DNA from: Conidiobolus incongruus B7586
Lineage: Eukaryota; Entomophthoromycota; Entomophthoromycetes; Entomophthorales; Conidiobolaceae
Reading direction: 5' to 3'
Length of the DNA: 34,475 nucleotides
Assembly: GCA_000697335.1 (NCBI GenBank)
Contig: JNEM01006578.1
Coordinates: 1-34,475, forward strand
Shown: positions 32,450 to 34,475 of the stretch, piece after piece
How positions within the stretch are numbered: the first letter of the stretch is position 1
Layout of the letters: each line of letters begins with the position of its first letter
Position numbers and translations under genes: made by a program
The notes under the pieces: model-generated
The model's input: only the letters and a program-made list of their open reading frames with translations
Told to the model about the DNA's origin: nothing
Database searches by the model: none

Positions 32450-34475
32450 TTTATTTTGATTATTTTTTTATATTAATTGATTTTTTTTTTGCTTAATGCA
32501 TTTCTTTATAGTCCAGCTCAATTAATTATGTTGAAATTGATGAATAGTTTTTTTTAATTATGGGATATTTGATTATTATTTAATCTATTATTAATATAAT
32601 AATAATAATTTTGAAAAATAAAAATTTAAAATATTTTATATTAGTTTGTATTATTTTAACAAAAAAAATTTATAAACTTTAGTTTATATCGATTAAATAA
32701 TTATTAGTAATATATTCAAATAATTGAGTGAAAAATGAGTTTGATTTTTTTATAAAATAAATTTAATTTTCAAAATATTTAAATAATTATTAATTATATT
32801 AGAATTACTTAAATTATTATCAGACCTTAAATTTCAAGGATATTTAAGATAGAGCAGCTAGTTAATGTTTTTATACTCAAAAGGCTACATATTATTATTC
32901 TATCTCTTATTTTAATACATTTGAAATAAAAATTCAATATGAATTAAATTTAACATAAAAAGATATATGATTGAAATTATTTGAATGTTTTTAAATGAAT
33001 GACCATTTTCATGGCGATTCCAAACTTTTAATCACTATCTGCGGTTCTTGATGACGAAAGTGATAATGCACAATAATTATTAGATAATAGCGTTATCTCA
33101 CACCTTATCCAATTTTCGAATTACAACTTTTTGTGATATCAATATGATAAATTCATTATGTCATTTTTAATTGATTCTCGAATGAATTTTAATTTCATCA
33201 ATTGCAAAATGTATCTAACTACACTATTACTACCATTTATTTTGAGTGTATCATAACAAGTAACCATTAAAATTTTTTTGAATTTATTATTTAAAGAATA
33301 ATAATATATTACAAAGTTGAATCAATGTTCAATAATAAATCACCTTTAACAATTAGTATCAAATATCCATATATCCATCAAATTTTTATATAATATTCTA
33401 ATATAAATAAATTGAATAATATTTTTATATTATCTTTTTTACTAGATTTAATATTTTTTTTTCGATAGTTATATAGTCTTCCTAGAAATAGGTTTTTTAT
33501 TGCTTTTAGTCAATATTGATTTATGATAATTTTATATACTGACGATATTAAAGATATAATATAATATTAATTTACTTAAAACAATTTATACAGTAAAAAT
33601 AGTTTCTAATTTGGAAAATTAGCAATTCGATTAGTTTATTTTGAGAGACTGAAATGTGAAAAATTATATCATGAAAACCAAGTGATAAAATTTGATGTTT
33701 AATAAAATTTTTTCTAAATATATACTTTTATTATATATTTATTTAACTAAATATCTTTACATATTTTATAAATAGTGATGTTTGTTTTCAACAAATAATT
33801 TAAATTTTATAAATATTTTTATATAACTTGGAAATTCATACCTAACATCATAAATTGGGAAGGCAAAATATTAATATAAACATCCTAAATCAACATCTCT
33901 CATTCAATTTTATCAATTAAAATATTTTAATAAAATGATTACAAAAATACAATACCTGGAGCCAAAAATAACTGTATCAATTATATTTTATTAAAACTAT
34001 ATCAAAAAATTATTTTAGTACAAAAATTAATTAATGTCAAAATTTTAAATTAAAATTAAAATTAAATTATTAATATATGAATTATAAAATTTATTACTTT
34101 CTATCATTATTAATAACTTTTTGTTATATTGTTGGCAAGCTTTTAATATCTAAAAAATAGTTTTTTTATTATAAACTAAAATTTGATATTTCACTAACCA
34201 AATTAATTTCTTAAAATAATAATAATTATATGGATTATAGTTTAATAATAATATTAAATATAGTAGTTTTTTTAATTTATTTTTAAATAAAAATGGATTT
34301 ATAATTATAATGCTTATTATCAAATAATTTAATTTTAAAAATTTAATAAAAAAATTAAATATTATTAGAAACTATTATATTAACTAATATTTATTTATAA
34401 TCAAAGTGTTTATCTATTAAAATATATAAAAAAGACTTTTTCTTAATATTTTGTTTTATTATTAAATAAAATATT
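32450..34475. other. AT-rich DNA, no gene recognised
   Basis: About 2 kb of A/T-dominated sequence runs to the window edge. A slightly less AT-rich patch at about 32998-33120 contains a TGATGA and a small inverted repeat (AGATAA/TTATCT near 33083-33099). Neither could be tied to a gene or RNA family. Confidence 0.55.

Noticed and set aside
33048-33120. C/D box snoRNA
   Set aside because: A TGATGA is present, but there is no CTGA box D, no terminal stem, and no internal C'/D' pair at normal spacing.
1-34475. Transposons, virus-like elements, CRISPR arrays
   Set aside because: No reverse transcriptase, transposase, integrase or capsid motifs were found, nor long terminal repeats, nor spaced direct repeats. 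The only tandem repeats are microsatellites and the Pro/Gln coding minisatellite.

Overview
The window is nuclear DNA of an AT-rich eukaryote, most likely a fungus. Intergenic DNA is close to pure A/T. Genes are interrupted by many short GT-AG introns (about 41-70 nt, often with a CTAAT-like branch site). The gene set (NOT4, SPF1, AVO1/SIN1, INO80, SDS22, MPP6, HEM4) and intron style fit an early-diverging fungus, perhaps an Entomophthoromycotina-like lineage. That placement is a guess; only 'probably fungal' is well supported.

Layout. 1-2.5 kb: AT-rich DNA with one tRNA-Pro(AGG) on the minus strand. 2.5-5.2 kb: a decayed PEX10 peroxin gene (+) facing an intact nine-exon SDS22 gene (-), with the stop codons about 20 nt apart. 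5.5-6.1 kb: a small secreted Pro/Gln-repeat protein (-). 6.1-10.3 kb: AT-rich DNA holding two anomalous GC-rich islands (7.37-7.56 and 7.63-7.90 kb) that I cannot assign. 10.3-14.7 kb: SPF1, the ER P5A ATPase (+, about 15 exons). 15.1-16.6 kb: two small minus-strand genes, an SDHAF3/ACN9-type LYR protein and the exosome cofactor MPP6. 17.4-22.1 kb: NOT4 (+), the RING/RRM ubiquitin ligase of CCR4-NOT, with a very long disordered tail. 22.4-23.2 kb: HEM4 (+). 23.9-28.0 kb: INO80 (-). 29.3-31.2 kb: SIN1/AVO1 of TORC2 (-), apparently without its PH domain. 31.6-32.4 kb: YIPF6/Yip4 (-). 32.4-34.5 kb: AT-rich DNA.

These are mostly unlinked housekeeping genes: ER membrane quality control, Golgi traffic, RNA turnover (NOT4, MPP6), chromatin remodelling, TORC2 signalling, haem synthesis and SDH assembly. 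HEM4 and the SDH factor imply respiring mitochondria, which makes the broken PEX10 notable. I see no transposon, virus-like element, CRISPR array or operon-like system. The items most worth a second look are the broken PEX10, the GC islands, the PPG-hydrophobic ladder in NOT4, the PH-less SIN1 and the gluten-like repeat protein.
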